A stretch of 64,000 bases of DNA from JAJEAO01 sp963667635 (GTDB taxonomy: Bacteria > Acidobacteriota > Vicinamibacteria > Marinacidobacterales > Marinacidobacteraceae). This document shows, one piece after another, positions 38,087 to 46,626 of the stretch. Each line of letters begins with the position of its first letter. Within the stretch, counting starts at the first letter, position 1. The stretch is from NCBI GenBank assembly GCA_965232015.1, contig OZ246946.1, positions 2,790,001 to 2,854,000 of the forward strand, read 5' to 3'. A program made the position numbers and the translations under genes. A model generated the notes under the pieces. That model was not told the origin of the DNA. It made no database searches and was given only the letters and a program-made list of their open reading frames with translations.

Positions 38087-39475
38087 GTGGCGTTCCAACC
38101 AGGGGCCGATGTCCGGCTCGTCCCGCCATTCCGGAAACGGACGAAGCGTTGGGATCCGGCGGCGGGCTTCACCCGGCGCGAAGTGCTGATCGGCGTCGCT
38201 GCCGCGCTCCCTCTGGCGTGCACCGCCCGCTCCGCTCAGGAGCCGGAGTACGACCTGCTGCTGAAGGGCGGTCACCTGGTGGACCCCCGGAACGGGCTGA
38301 GCGCGATCCGCGATGTCGCGGTGCGGGATGGGCGTATCGCAGCGGTCGAACCCGCCATCGCCCCGGACCTCGCCTTCAAGGTGGCGGACTGCGCTGGCCT
38401 CGTCGTCACCCCCGGCCTGATCGATCTCCACGTCCACGTCTTCGCCGGCACGAACGAGCGGGGGTCGTATGCCGGCGACAACAGCCTCTACCCGGACGGC
38501 TTCACGCTCCGCTCCGGGGTCACGACCGTGGTGGACGCCGGATGCGCCGGCTGGCGGAACTTCGAGGTCTTCCGCGAGACCGTCATCAGCCGCGCCCGGA
38601 CCCGCATCCTCGCGCTGGCCAACATCGTGGGCCACGGAATGCGCGGCGGCGCCATCGAGCAGGACGTCGCCGACATGGAGGCGGCGCCGACCGCAGCGCT
38701 CGCGCGCGAACACGACGACGTGATCGTCGGAGTGAAGACCGCCCACTACGAAGGCCCGGACTGGTTTCCCGTGGAAGAGGCGGTTCGCGCCGGCGAAGCC
38801 GCCGGGATCCCGGTGATGGTGGACTTCGGTCCCGACCAGCCCGAACGCCCGCTGGAGACGCTGCTCGGCGAGAAGCTCCGCGCCGGAGACATCTACACCC
38901 ACTGCTACTCGGGCCTGCGCCGGGAACTCCTCGAGGACGGCTCGCCGAATCCCGGACTGTTCGCGGGCCGCGAGCGCGGCGTCAGGTTCGACGTGGGCCA
39001 CGGCGGCGGGAGCTTCCGGTGGAGCGTGGCGACGGCGTGTCTGGAAGCGGGATTCCCGCCGGATTCGATCTCCACCGACCTGCACATCGGCTCGATGAAT
39101 GCCGGGATGCAGGATCAGGTCACGACGATGAGCAAGTTCCTCGCGCTCGGCGAGTCGCTCGAGGACGTGATCCTTCAGTCCACCTGGAATCCGGCGCAGC
39201 AGATCGGGCGCGAGGAGCTGGGGCATCTATCGGTCGGGGCGGTGGCCGACATCGCCGTGCTGGCGAGGGAAACCGGGAGCTTCGGTTTCGTGGACAGCTT
39301 CGGCGCCCGCCACGACGGCCCCGAACGGCTGGTCTGCGAAATGACGTTCACCGACGGGCGGCTCGCGTGGGACCGCAACGGCCGGACCCGTCCGGACTGG
39401 CGCGAGCTGCCACTGGACTACGGACGCCAGGGAGAGCCCCGCTGGGACGGCATCCTCCACCGGCGCCCTTCCTGA
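38087..39475 (+). CDS. Tat-exported amidohydrolase/deacetylase (EF_0837-like)
   Basis: A protein of 462 residues from GTG 38087. A Tat signal with a lipobox lies 25 residues in (GFTRREVLIGVAAALPLACT). The metal-dependent hydrolase domain has PGLIDLHVHVF (HxH), IVGVKTAHYEG (carboxylated lysine), DIYTHCYSG (histidine) and SISTDLHIGS (aspartate). The position that usually carries the strand-5 histidine reads PVMVDFGPDQ, so an aspartate stands there. Characterised cytoplasmic relatives act on N-acyl or amino-sugar derivatives. The PLP enzyme 19 bases downstream is its usual neighbour (DgaF/DgaE-like pairing). TACTCT at 38073-38078 could give a near-leaderless mRNA. Confidence 0.88.
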   Translation: MAFQPGADVRLVPPFRKRTKRWDPAAGFTRREVLIGVAAALPLACTARSAQEPEYDLLLKGGHLVDPRNGLSAIRDVAVRDGRIAAVEPAIAPDLAFKVADCAGLVVTPGLIDLHVHVFAGTNERGSYAGDNSLYPDGFTLRSGVTTVVDAGCAGWRNFEVFRETVISRARTRILALANIVGHGMRGGAIEQDVADMEAAPTAALAREHDDVIVGVKTAHYEGPDWFPVEEAVRAGEAAGIPVMVDFGPDQPERPLETLLGEKLRAGDIYTHCYSGLRRELLEDGSPNPGLFAGRERGVRFDVGHGGGSFRWSVATACLEAGFPPDSISTDLHIGSMNAGMQDQVTTMSKFLALGESLEDVILQSTWNPAQQIGREELGHLSVGAVADIAVLARETGSFGFVDSFGARHDGPERLVCEMTFTDGRLAWDRNGRTRPDWRELPLDYGRQGEPRWDGILHRRPS

Positions 39476-39494
39476 GCGGAAAGGGAGAACGAAC

Positions 39495-40694
39495 ATGCCC
39501 GGCGCGATCACCCGGCGACGACTGCTTCGGGGCGGCGCCACCGCCGCGGTCCTGGGGGCCACCGGCTGCAACTCCGAACCCGGCGTCGAACCCGCGGTCG
39601 CTTCGGAGGACGTGTACCGGCGGATCGGCATCCGACCGGTCATCAACGGCGTCGGCACCGTCACGGTCCTCGGCGGCTCGATCATGCCGCCGGAGGTCGT
39701 GGATGCGATGGCGGCGGCGTCACGACACTTCGTGCCCCTGCCCGAGCTCCAGGAAAAGGCCGGGGACCACATCGCCCGGTTGCTGGCCGTGCCCGCGGCG
39801 ATGATCTCCTGCGGGGCGGCGTCCGCGATCACGAGCGGCACCGCTGCCGCGCTCACCGACGGGGACGACGCCCGGCTGCGGCAGCTCCCCGACACGACCG
39901 GGATGAAGAACGAGGTGATCCAGCAGCGCGCCCACCGGACCGGCTACCAGGCGCAGATGGAGCTCACGGGAGCGAGAGTCGTCTGGGTGGATACGCGCGA
40001 GGAGCTGGAGGCGGCCATCACCGAGCGGACGGCCATGATGTTCTTCCTGAACTTCGCCGACCCGAGCGGCCAGATCGGCCGCGCCGAGTGGATCGAGGTC
40101 GCGCGGGCGCACGGCGTGCCTACGATGAACGACGCCGCCGCTGACGTTCCTCCGCCCGAGCGGCTTCGAACCTATGTCGAGGAGGGCTTCGACATGGTGG
40201 CCTTCTCGGGCGGCAAGGGGCTTCGCGGACCGCAGACCACGGGACTGCTTCTCGGCCGGGAGGACCTGATCCGCGCCGCCCGGAAGGCGATCAGCCCGTT
40301 CGGTGGGATCGGCCGCGGCTCCAAGGTCGGCAAGGAGGAGATCGCAGGGCTGGTGGCGGCGGTGGAGCGCTACCTCGCGCTCGACCACGATGCCGAGCGG
40401 CGCGAACTCGACGCCCGCGCCGAACGGATGATGGGGATCCTGGAGAGCGTCCCGGGGCTCTCGCTCGAGGTGTTCGTGCCGGAGATCGCGAATCACGTGC
40501 CCCACGTGGACATCCGCTGGGCCGAATCCGATCGCGGGGTCACGTCGCAGAACGCGGTGGAAACCCTCCGCGGCGGCGACCCGCCGATCGAGGTCCAGCG
40601 GCGAGGCGAGGGGCAGTTGCGCGTTTCGACCTGGATGCTGCGCCCCGGCGAGGACGAGGTCGTGGCGAACCGGATCGGCGCGATCTTCGCCTGA
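39495..40694 (+). CDS. Tat-exported SelA/DgaE-like PLP-dependent lyase
   Basis: A protein of 399 residues, preceded by AAGGGAGAAC. The leader TRRRLLRGGATAAVLGATGC is a Tat signal with lipobox. The mature part is a SelA-like fold-type I PLP enzyme: RRIGIRPVINGVGTVTVLGG, SCGAASAITSGTAAAL, MFFLNFADPSGQIGRAEW, and the PLP lysine in FSGGKGLRGPQTTGLLLG. The closest characterised relatives are D-glucosaminate-6-phosphate ammonia lyases. A periplasmic enzyme would not see phosphorylated cytoplasmic sugars, so the substrate here is probably different. It forms an operon with the deacetylase. Confidence 0.88.
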   Translation: MPGAITRRRLLRGGATAAVLGATGCNSEPGVEPAVASEDVYRRIGIRPVINGVGTVTVLGGSIMPPEVVDAMAAASRHFVPLPELQEKAGDHIARLLAVPAAMISCGAASAITSGTAAALTDGDDARLRQLPDTTGMKNEVIQQRAHRTGYQAQMELTGARVVWVDTREELEAAITERTAMMFFLNFADPSGQIGRAEWIEVARAHGVPTMNDAAADVPPPERLRTYVEEGFDMVAFSGGKGLRGPQTTGLLLGREDLIRAARKAISPFGGIGRGSKVGKEEIAGLVAAVERYLALDHDAERRELDARAERMMGILESVPGLSLEVFVPEIANHVPHVDIRWAESDRGVTSQNAVETLRGGDPPIEVQRRGEGQLRVSTWMLRPGEDEVVANRIGAIFA

Positions 40695-40726
40695 ACGGCT
40701 CGGTCTCGCGTTTCCCGGCCCCCCTT

Positions 40727-41122
40727 TCAGTCGGGGCCCTCCCTCAGGGCGGCGCGGACTCTCTCCCACAGGGGAACAGCCCGCGCGAGCACACGCGCGC
40801 GGCGGATGGGGTCGCTGTCCGGGTCCACGCTGTCGTAACGGAACGCGACCGCGAAGGGCGTGAAACGGGCCATGCCGCGCCAGGGATCCATGTCCAGACC
40901 GTGAGCCTTCAGACGATCGAGAAGACTTCGGATGTCGTGCGTGAGCGGGTAGGTGTCACCCAGCAAGGCGATCCACGCCTTCAGCGATTTCTCGACTGCC
41001 TGTTGCGTATGGAACCCGAACACTTCGTCGGACCCTTCGGCCGTGCGGGCCATCAGCCGCAGCACCTCGATGTCACGTCTTGCCGCCTCGAGCAGCATCC
41101 GGGCGCACTTACGGTCGCTCAT
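40727..41122 (-). CDS. HEPN-domain protein of an MNT/HEPN pair
   Basis: A protein of 131 residues from ATG 41122. It matches the HEPN helical fold: KCARMLLEAARRDIEVLRLMA, FHTQQAVEKSLKAWIALLGD, YPLTHDIRSLLDRL. HEPN partners of minimal nucleotidyltransferases act as RNase toxins when they have an RX4-6H motif; I do not see one clearly, so it may be a non-catalytic member. Its start overlaps the end of the nucleotidyltransferase gene by 14 bases, so the pair is coupled. Confidence 0.85.
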   Translation of the reverse strand: MSDRKCARMLLEAARRDIEVLRLMARTAEGSDEVFGFHTQQAVEKSLKAWIALLGDTYPLTHDIRSLLDRLKAHGLDMDPWRGMARFTPFAVAFRYDSVDPDSDPIRRARVLARAVPLWERVRAALREGPD

Positions 41123-41444
41123 AGAGGACCCGTCCCTCCCGCAGTGCTCGGGCGAGCACATGATTCAGCGAGTCCCGCCAGTACTCCACGTCGTCGAGGG
41201 AGTACACCAGCAGATCGGCCGTCACTTGGAGTGGGCTCAGCGCATCGTAGAGACGGCACATCTCCCCGTGGCGGCTTCGCCCTCGGCCAAAGGGCTCGGC
41301 CTCGATCACGATCAGGTCCACATCGGAGTGCTCGTGATGGTCCCCGCGAGCTCGGGAGCCAAACAGGATCACCTTCTCCGGATCCACTTCCTCCAGGATG
41401 AGGCGAACCATCCGCTCCATCAGGTCGTCCGTGATCTTGCTCAT
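41109..41444 (-). CDS. Minimal nucleotidyltransferase (MNT), antitoxin-type
   Basis: A protein of 111 residues from ATG 41444. The nucleotidyltransferase signature is intact: VILFGSRARGDHHEHSDVDL gives GS-x10-DxD. In MNT/HEPN systems the MNT protein AMPylates and silences the HEPN toxin. The C-terminal segment (VTADLLVYSLDDVEYWRDSL) is typical. It lies upstream of the HEPN gene with an overlapping end. Confidence 0.88.
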   Translation of the reverse strand: MSKITDDLMERMVRLILEEVDPEKVILFGSRARGDHHEHSDVDLIVIEAEPFGRGRSRHGEMCRLYDALSPLQVTADLLVYSLDDVEYWRDSLNHVLARALREGRVLYERP

Positions 41445-41494
41445 GGAGGGATCCGGAAGGCTCGACGAGCGCTGCGGCGCCGCGCGCGAGGCGC

Positions 41495-43012
41495 TCAGGG
41501 GCGGGTCGAGGCGCGGAGGATGAACCCGCCGACGTCTTCCCTCCACTGCGGCAGGAGGGGCTGCTCCACGTACATCATGTGTCCGGCGGCGAAGTCGGCC
41601 CGTTCGATGTTCGCCCGGAGCTCGGGCGGAAGCCCCGCCTGCTCGATGGACCAGACGGCCGCGAAGTAGGGCGTCGCGAGGTCGTAGATCCCGTTCACGA
41701 GCAGCACCTTGAGCTTCGGATTCCGCTTCATGGCGCGGGCGAGGTCCGGAGTCACGTTCGGCGTCCCGCCCCCACGGGCGAAGAAGCCGCCACCACCGAG
41801 CCGGCCCCAGTTCCAGTTCCGGGTGCCGCCGCTCGGGACGTACTCGCGGTCGCCGTCGTAGCCCAGCTCGCTGCGGAGGTAGCTGTTGAACGCCGACGTG
41901 TAGGCGGAGCTGATCGCGGTGGACTGCGGATCGTGCGACGGGCGAGTTGCGAGGACGTCCCCGGCGGGTCCGGTGAAGCGGGCGTCGAGGCGGCCCACGA
42001 TGAGCCCGTCGTCGCGAAGCAGCTCCGCCTCGAACTCCGGCGCGGTGACCCGCAGGTCCGACTTCTCGATGAAGTCGCGGCTGAGCCCGGTGTAGCGGTG
42101 CATCTGATCCACGACCCGGGCGCGCCGTTCGGGATCGAGCGTGCCGCCCGCGAGGAGCGCGGTGGCGTACTCGTTCAGCGACCACGCCTCGACCTCCGCC
42201 ATGAACGCTCCGAGATCATCCGGAGACCCACCCGGCAGCGCATCGAGATAGCGCGCCGTGATCGCGTAGGACGGCAGGTTCACGATGTAGGGGATGTCGT
42301 CGCCAGGAGCGAACTGGATCGTGTTGAACTGGAGGACGACCGATACCAGCACGATTCCGTTCAGATCGATGTTGGCGCGCTGGAGGTGACTGGCGAGCAC
42401 GGCGGAGCGCGTCGTTCCATAGCTTTCTCCAAGGAGGAACCGGGGCGAGTTCCAGCGGTCGTATTCGCTCAGGAAGCGCCGGATGAACTGAGCCAGGGAG
42501 CGGGCGTCCTCGTCGATGCCCCAGTAGTCCGACCCGTCTGTCCCTTCGAGCGTGTGACTGAACCCGGTGCCGATGGGGTCCACCATGACGATGTCCGCCA
42601 TGTCCAGCAGCGTGAACTCGTTGTCCTCCAGCGGGTAGGGCGGGGCGCCCTGGGGACCGACTTCCGGCGTGACCACGCGCCGGGGTCCCATGATGCCCAT
42701 GTGAAGCCAGAAGGAGGCGGAGCCCGGCCCACCGTTGTAGGAGAAGATGAGCGGCCGCTCGCCCGAGGGGGCGCCGTTGGTGCGGAAATAGGCGGTGTAG
42801 AACAGCTCCGCCGCATCCTCCCCCTCGTCGTTCGTGAGCGTTGTGCTCGCGACAACGGCGTCGTACTCGACGGTCTCGCCCCCGACCTCGATCGAGTGGG
42901 TGCTCTCCCAGCGGCCATCTCTGATCTCCTCTTCGGCCACGACAGTCGCTGGGCACACGACAAGAGTGATGAGCAGAGCGGACCTCATCACCAGCCGCCG
43001 GAAAACAACCAT
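41495..43012 (-). CDS. Secreted S10-family serine carboxypeptidase-like protein
   Basis: A protein of 505 residues from ATG 43012, with a signal peptide (MRSALLITLVVCPATVVA); ATG 42988 is also possible. It is an alpha/beta hydrolase of peptidase family S10: FSYNGGPGSASFWLHMG forms the oxyanion region, FLLGESYGTTRS has the catalytic serine, VNGIYDLATPYFA the aspartate, and FAAGHMMY the histidine, so the triad is complete. It would remove C-terminal residues from peptides in the periplasm. It follows the Cys-rich gene and the TonB receptor on the same strand, perhaps as one uptake operon. Confidence 0.9.
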   Translation of the reverse strand: MVVFRRLVMRSALLITLVVCPATVVAEEEIRDGRWESTHSIEVGGETVEYDAVVASTTLTNDEGEDAAELFYTAYFRTNGAPSGERPLIFSYNGGPGSASFWLHMGIMGPRRVVTPEVGPQGAPPYPLEDNEFTLLDMADIVMVDPIGTGFSHTLEGTDGSDYWGIDEDARSLAQFIRRFLSEYDRWNSPRFLLGESYGTTRSAVLASHLQRANIDLNGIVLVSVVLQFNTIQFAPGDDIPYIVNLPSYAITARYLDALPGGSPDDLGAFMAEVEAWSLNEYATALLAGGTLDPERRARVVDQMHRYTGLSRDFIEKSDLRVTAPEFEAELLRDDGLIVGRLDARFTGPAGDVLATRPSHDPQSTAISSAYTSAFNSYLRSELGYDGDREYVPSGGTRNWNWGRLGGGGFFARGGGTPNVTPDLARAMKRNPKLKVLLVNGIYDLATPYFAAVWSIEQAGLPPELRANIERADFAAGHMMYVEQPLLPQWREDVGGFILRASTRP

Positions 43013-43073
43013 CGGCTCGAAAACCTGTGATACCCCGGACGAAAGGAATCGTCTTCCCAGAAGTGCACAGAGA

Positions 43074-43493
43074 CTAGGCACAACGACAGTTCTCCGTGCG
43101 CCAACTCACACAAATTCTCTCCTGCTCCTGGTAGCAGACAAGTGCATCAAAGACCTTCTCGCACCTCTCGGTCCATTCCCACACCCACTCATCGCACACC
43201 CAGTCACACACGACGTTACACTGCTCAGTGTCCCGCCTGCATCGCCCATCAACGCAGACTTGGTTACTCTGGCAGTCGTCATCCCATTCGCACCGCCAAG
43301 ACGCCGAAGCAGGAGTGGCGGTGCCGACTCCCAAACTCGCGCCAGCCGGCAGAGCCCATGAATCGGTAGCGGCAAACTCAGCCAGACACCGCCCTGCGGA
43401 CTCTTTTTCCGCAGCGGCAACGGCAGGGATCAGTGCCACTCCGAACGCCAGAAGGCAGAGCCGGATGGTTCGCGACAGGACACTACGGATCAT
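43074..43493 (-). CDS. Small secreted cysteine-rich protein, unknown
   Basis: A protein of 139 residues with a signal peptide (TIRLCLLAFGVALIPAVAAA). The mature part has 13 cysteines, spaced as in WRCEWDDDCQSNQVCVDGRC and then CNVVCDWVCDEW, ending NCRCA. The first cluster resembles the C-x-D-DC-x-C-x-GRC spacing of small disulfide knots in myxobacterial and other bacterial secreted proteins. No enzyme motif is seen. It lies 57 bases after the TonB receptor and 61 bases before the S10 gene, in DNA of visibly lower GC. Confidence 0.75.
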   Translation of the reverse strand: MIRSVLSRTIRLCLLAFGVALIPAVAAAEKESAGRCLAEFAATDSWALPAGASLGVGTATPASASWRCEWDDDCQSNQVCVDGRCRRDTEQCNVVCDWVCDEWVWEWTERCEKVFDALVCYQEQERICVSWRTENCRCA

Positions 43494-43550
43494 GATTCGA
43501 ATCCTCTCTTTTCTCTAGTCGAAAAGCATATCGATGGAGAACGGTACGTC

Positions 43551-46400
43551 CTAAAACAGGAAACCGGCCAAGAACATCAGCCTGCGAGGTTCCACCCAGC
43601 TCGACGGAATGAAGTCCTCGCCGGGGGTCTCGAGACGCAGGCTGGAGTTCCAGATGCTCGCTGTGCTGTTCAGGGCGTTGTACACGTAGGCGTCCAGCTT
43701 CAACTGGAGATTCCCAAGGTCGAAACGCTTGCCCAGACGGACGTCAAGCAGCCAGAGAGTGGGGTGACGCAGGCCGTTCCGCGAGCCCGTTTTCTCCACG
43801 ATGAAGTTCTGCGGCGGCTGCTCGGTCACGCCGCGCGGCGCCCGAATCTGACGCGAGTACGGCTTACCGCTCTCGACGTTGGCGTTGACCCCGATCAGGA
43901 AATCGTAGGGCAGGAAGAGCACACTCTGAAGCCGGAGCATATGCGGACGATCCCCTTGCAGAAGCTGCCCGTCGCTCAGGCCGAAGAAAGCATTGGGATC
44001 CTGCCCGTGGGTGCTCCCGTAGAACGGGTTGTTCTGGGCCTCGGGCCAGGGACGTGGGATCAGCCCGCGCGACTCCGAATACGTGTACGAGCCCTGAATG
44101 TTCCAGAGGCCGGCATCCCGGGCCGCAAACGTGAACAGAAGACCGTCATAGGTCTGCTCGTATTTCCCCGGCGCACCTGGAAAATCACCGGGATGGTTCC
44201 CCTTGACCAGTGTGGGCTGCACCGTCTGGCTCAGGAGGGTGACAGGAGCCCCGGTGTAGGGGTCGGCCCACTGCACCGACTCGTACTGTCCCCCCAGGAC
44301 GGACCATCCCACCATGCGATCGGTGTACTTGTGGACGTATTGCACTCCAACCGACATGTTGTTGCCGATCTCTCTCTCGTAGGCAGCCGTGTAGTGGTAG
44401 GAGCGCGGGGCAAGCAGGTTGTCGGGCTGCGCCGTTTCCTCCACAGTGGTCGCGAACAGAAGGTCACCAAGCGTTCCGTCTTCATTCAGCGCATAGAGCT
44501 GCCACGGCGTGAGCCCCGGCGCTGGAGCATCCCAGTTTCCGATGACGTTCTGGTCATAATGGATGCCGAAGAAGCCCTTGATCGCCGACCGTCCCGCCTC
44601 GTCGGTACGAAAGGTGAAGCCGACGCGGGGACTCACCAGGTTCCAGTCCACGATGCTCGGAACCCCAGGCGCCGTGCCGGACGCAGAAACAGCATTGATT
44701 CCGATGAACTCGGAATCCTGACCACCCTCGGGAACCGCCAGGAGGTCATAGGCGGGAACCTCTCCTCGATTCAGATCCATCCGAACCCCGAGATTCAGCG
44801 TGAGCCGATCTCCCACGGTGACTGTGTCGTCAACAAAGACGCCGAAGTCACGGGAGATTCCGCCGTAGCGGTATGGCTCCTGGATGACCTGATAGAGATA
44901 ACCACCCGACTGATACTGATAACCGCTGTTCGGCCCCGCCGCCACCGCAGTCTCGGCGACGCCGCGGGCGATCTGAACACCGAAACGAAATTCGTGCTGC
45001 GCGCCGAGGAAATCGTCTGCGTAGTGGGTCACCTTGGCATTGAACTGGTTGCTCCAGGTCCGGTAGTCCCACGGATACACGACCCCACCCGAGTACGTCG
45101 TGGTTGGCTCTGCGTCATAGTTGATGAAGGGCATCTCATAGCTACCGGTCGGTGAATCACGAATGTCGTCGGCAATCCATTGTGCATACCGCGCCTCGAA
45201 GATCGTGGTGTCCGAGAGTGTGCTTGTCAGTCCCGCTGCGAAAGTGATCGTTGAACCTCGCTCGACTGACGCCGCCGAGGCTGCGACGTTCGGCGAACTG
45301 CCACCGATTCCCGCCCAGTCCTCGAAGTGGAAATTGACGAAGGCTTCGTTCCGATCGTTCAGTCGTCCGGTCAGTTTGAGAGTGACCTTGTCGTTTTCGC
45401 TTCGGTCGGCTGTCGCCAGCGTCGGGTCATTCCCTGCCTCCCAGGAACTGTCGCGGTTGTACTGGCCGCCACTCATGAACCAGAGGCGCTCACGAATGAC
45501 CGGACCTCCCAGCGTGAAGGTGATGTCCTGGAAGTTGTCTCGCTGAAAGGCGAACGCGTTCGGAGAGCCGGCCGAAACCGGCTCGCCGGTCCCGGCGTCC
45601 GCGTAGATCTCCGGAAAGGTGAGGGCATCGCTCTGGTAGAAGTAGTTGCCGGTGCCGCTGAACGTGTCGCCGCCCTTCTTCGTGACGATGTTGAAAGTTC
45701 CCCCCGTGGCGTTGCCGAATTCCGCAGGAGCCCCGATCCCGATGATCTCGACCTCTTCGATCATGTCCACGTTCGGCTCACCCCACGAGGAACCCGTCTC
45801 GGGCGCACTCGTCTCCACTCCATCGATGTTCCACGAGTTGGACTGCTGGTTCGAGCCGAATGCAATCGTGCGATCCCCGCCGCCACCGCTATTCATCTGG
45901 CTCATTCCGGGCGCAATATGGATGTAATCGTAGAAGTTCCTCTCGGTGGGGAGTTCCTCCACGAGCTCCGAGCTGAAAGTCGTGATCGAAGCGTTCGAGC
46001 TGACGTCGAGAAGCGGCGCTTCCGCCACCACCTGGACGACCTCGGTGACGGTCGCGAGGTTCAGGGTGGCGTCGAGCGTCGCCGTGGTGTTCTGGCCGAC
46101 ACGGATGCCCTCGAAGCGCACCGTATCGAAGCCGCTGAGCGACACCTCGACGGCATAGTCCCCAACCGGAAGCGCCGGGAAGCGGAAGACGCCAGACTCG
46201 TTCGTCACCGTGGAGCGCGAACCACCGATGATGGCGTCACTGAGGAGCATCGCGGTGGCGCCCGGGATCACGGCGCCGGAGTCATCCGTGACCGTGCCCC
46301 GGACGAGGCCGTTGTCCTGGGCGGCGGCGGCGGTCGGGACGAACAGGAGCGCGGCGAGCAGGGTGACGAGCACGGGCCGCGAAGAGAGGAGGCGGGTCAT
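43551..46400 (-). CDS. TonB-dependent receptor with carboxypeptidase-like regulatory domain (Oar-like)
   Basis: A protein of 949 residues with a signal peptide (RPVLVTLLAALLFVPTAAAAQ) and a good ribosome-binding site, GGAGGGATCC, before the ATG. Residues about 30-110 form a carboxypeptidase regulatory-like fold (GTVTDDSGAVIPGATAMLL, FRFPALPVGDYAVEV). The plug domain follows (VVQVVAEAPLLDV, NSWNIDGVETSAPE, FGNATGGTFNIVTKKGGD), then a long barrel ending AGFLF. Oar-like receptors take up or secrete peptides and proteins. Its neighbours, an S10 peptidase and a Cys-rich protein, fit peptide use. Base composition is lower in GC than the rest of the window. Confidence 0.93.
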   Translation of the reverse strand: MTRLLSSRPVLVTLLAALLFVPTAAAAQDNGLVRGTVTDDSGAVIPGATAMLLSDAIIGGSRSTVTNESGVFRFPALPVGDYAVEVSLSGFDTVRFEGIRVGQNTTATLDATLNLATVTEVVQVVAEAPLLDVSSNASITTFSSELVEELPTERNFYDYIHIAPGMSQMNSGGGGDRTIAFGSNQQSNSWNIDGVETSAPETGSSWGEPNVDMIEEVEIIGIGAPAEFGNATGGTFNIVTKKGGDTFSGTGNYFYQSDALTFPEIYADAGTGEPVSAGSPNAFAFQRDNFQDITFTLGGPVIRERLWFMSGGQYNRDSSWEAGNDPTLATADRSENDKVTLKLTGRLNDRNEAFVNFHFEDWAGIGGSSPNVAASAASVERGSTITFAAGLTSTLSDTTIFEARYAQWIADDIRDSPTGSYEMPFINYDAEPTTTYSGGVVYPWDYRTWSNQFNAKVTHYADDFLGAQHEFRFGVQIARGVAETAVAAGPNSGYQYQSGGYLYQVIQEPYRYGGISRDFGVFVDDTVTVGDRLTLNLGVRMDLNRGEVPAYDLLAVPEGGQDSEFIGINAVSASGTAPGVPSIVDWNLVSPRVGFTFRTDEAGRSAIKGFFGIHYDQNVIGNWDAPAPGLTPWQLYALNEDGTLGDLLFATTVEETAQPDNLLAPRSYHYTAAYEREIGNNMSVGVQYVHKYTDRMVGWSVLGGQYESVQWADPYTGAPVTLLSQTVQPTLVKGNHPGDFPGAPGKYEQTYDGLLFTFAARDAGLWNIQGSYTYSESRGLIPRPWPEAQNNPFYGSTHGQDPNAFFGLSDGQLLQGDRPHMLRLQSVLFLPYDFLIGVNANVESGKPYSRQIRAPRGVTEQPPQNFIVEKTGSRNGLRHPTLWLLDVRLGKRFDLGNLQLKLDAYVYNALNSTASIWNSSLRLETPGEDFIPSSWVEPRRLMFLAGFLF

Positions 46401-46626
46401 GGATCCCTCCGGGAATCAGACGGAGAACCAGACCCGATACCGATCCACCCGTCCGTTCGGCCGAATGGAATCCGGCAGATTGGATGGAGAGTGCGATACC
46501 AGTCGGTTCATCACAGGGCGGGAATTGTCGAGACGATACGGGAGTTTACGCCCTCCGGGGCGGGAGTCCGACGCGCGGCGTTGGCCTTTCCAGGACACGA
46601 GGAGGCAAGGATGGGACCGCACGGCT

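Noticed and set aside
46561..46580. A further module A copy (GGGAGTCCGACGCGCGG)
   Set aside because: It differs from the core at a central position and lacks module B, so chance similarity cannot be excluded.
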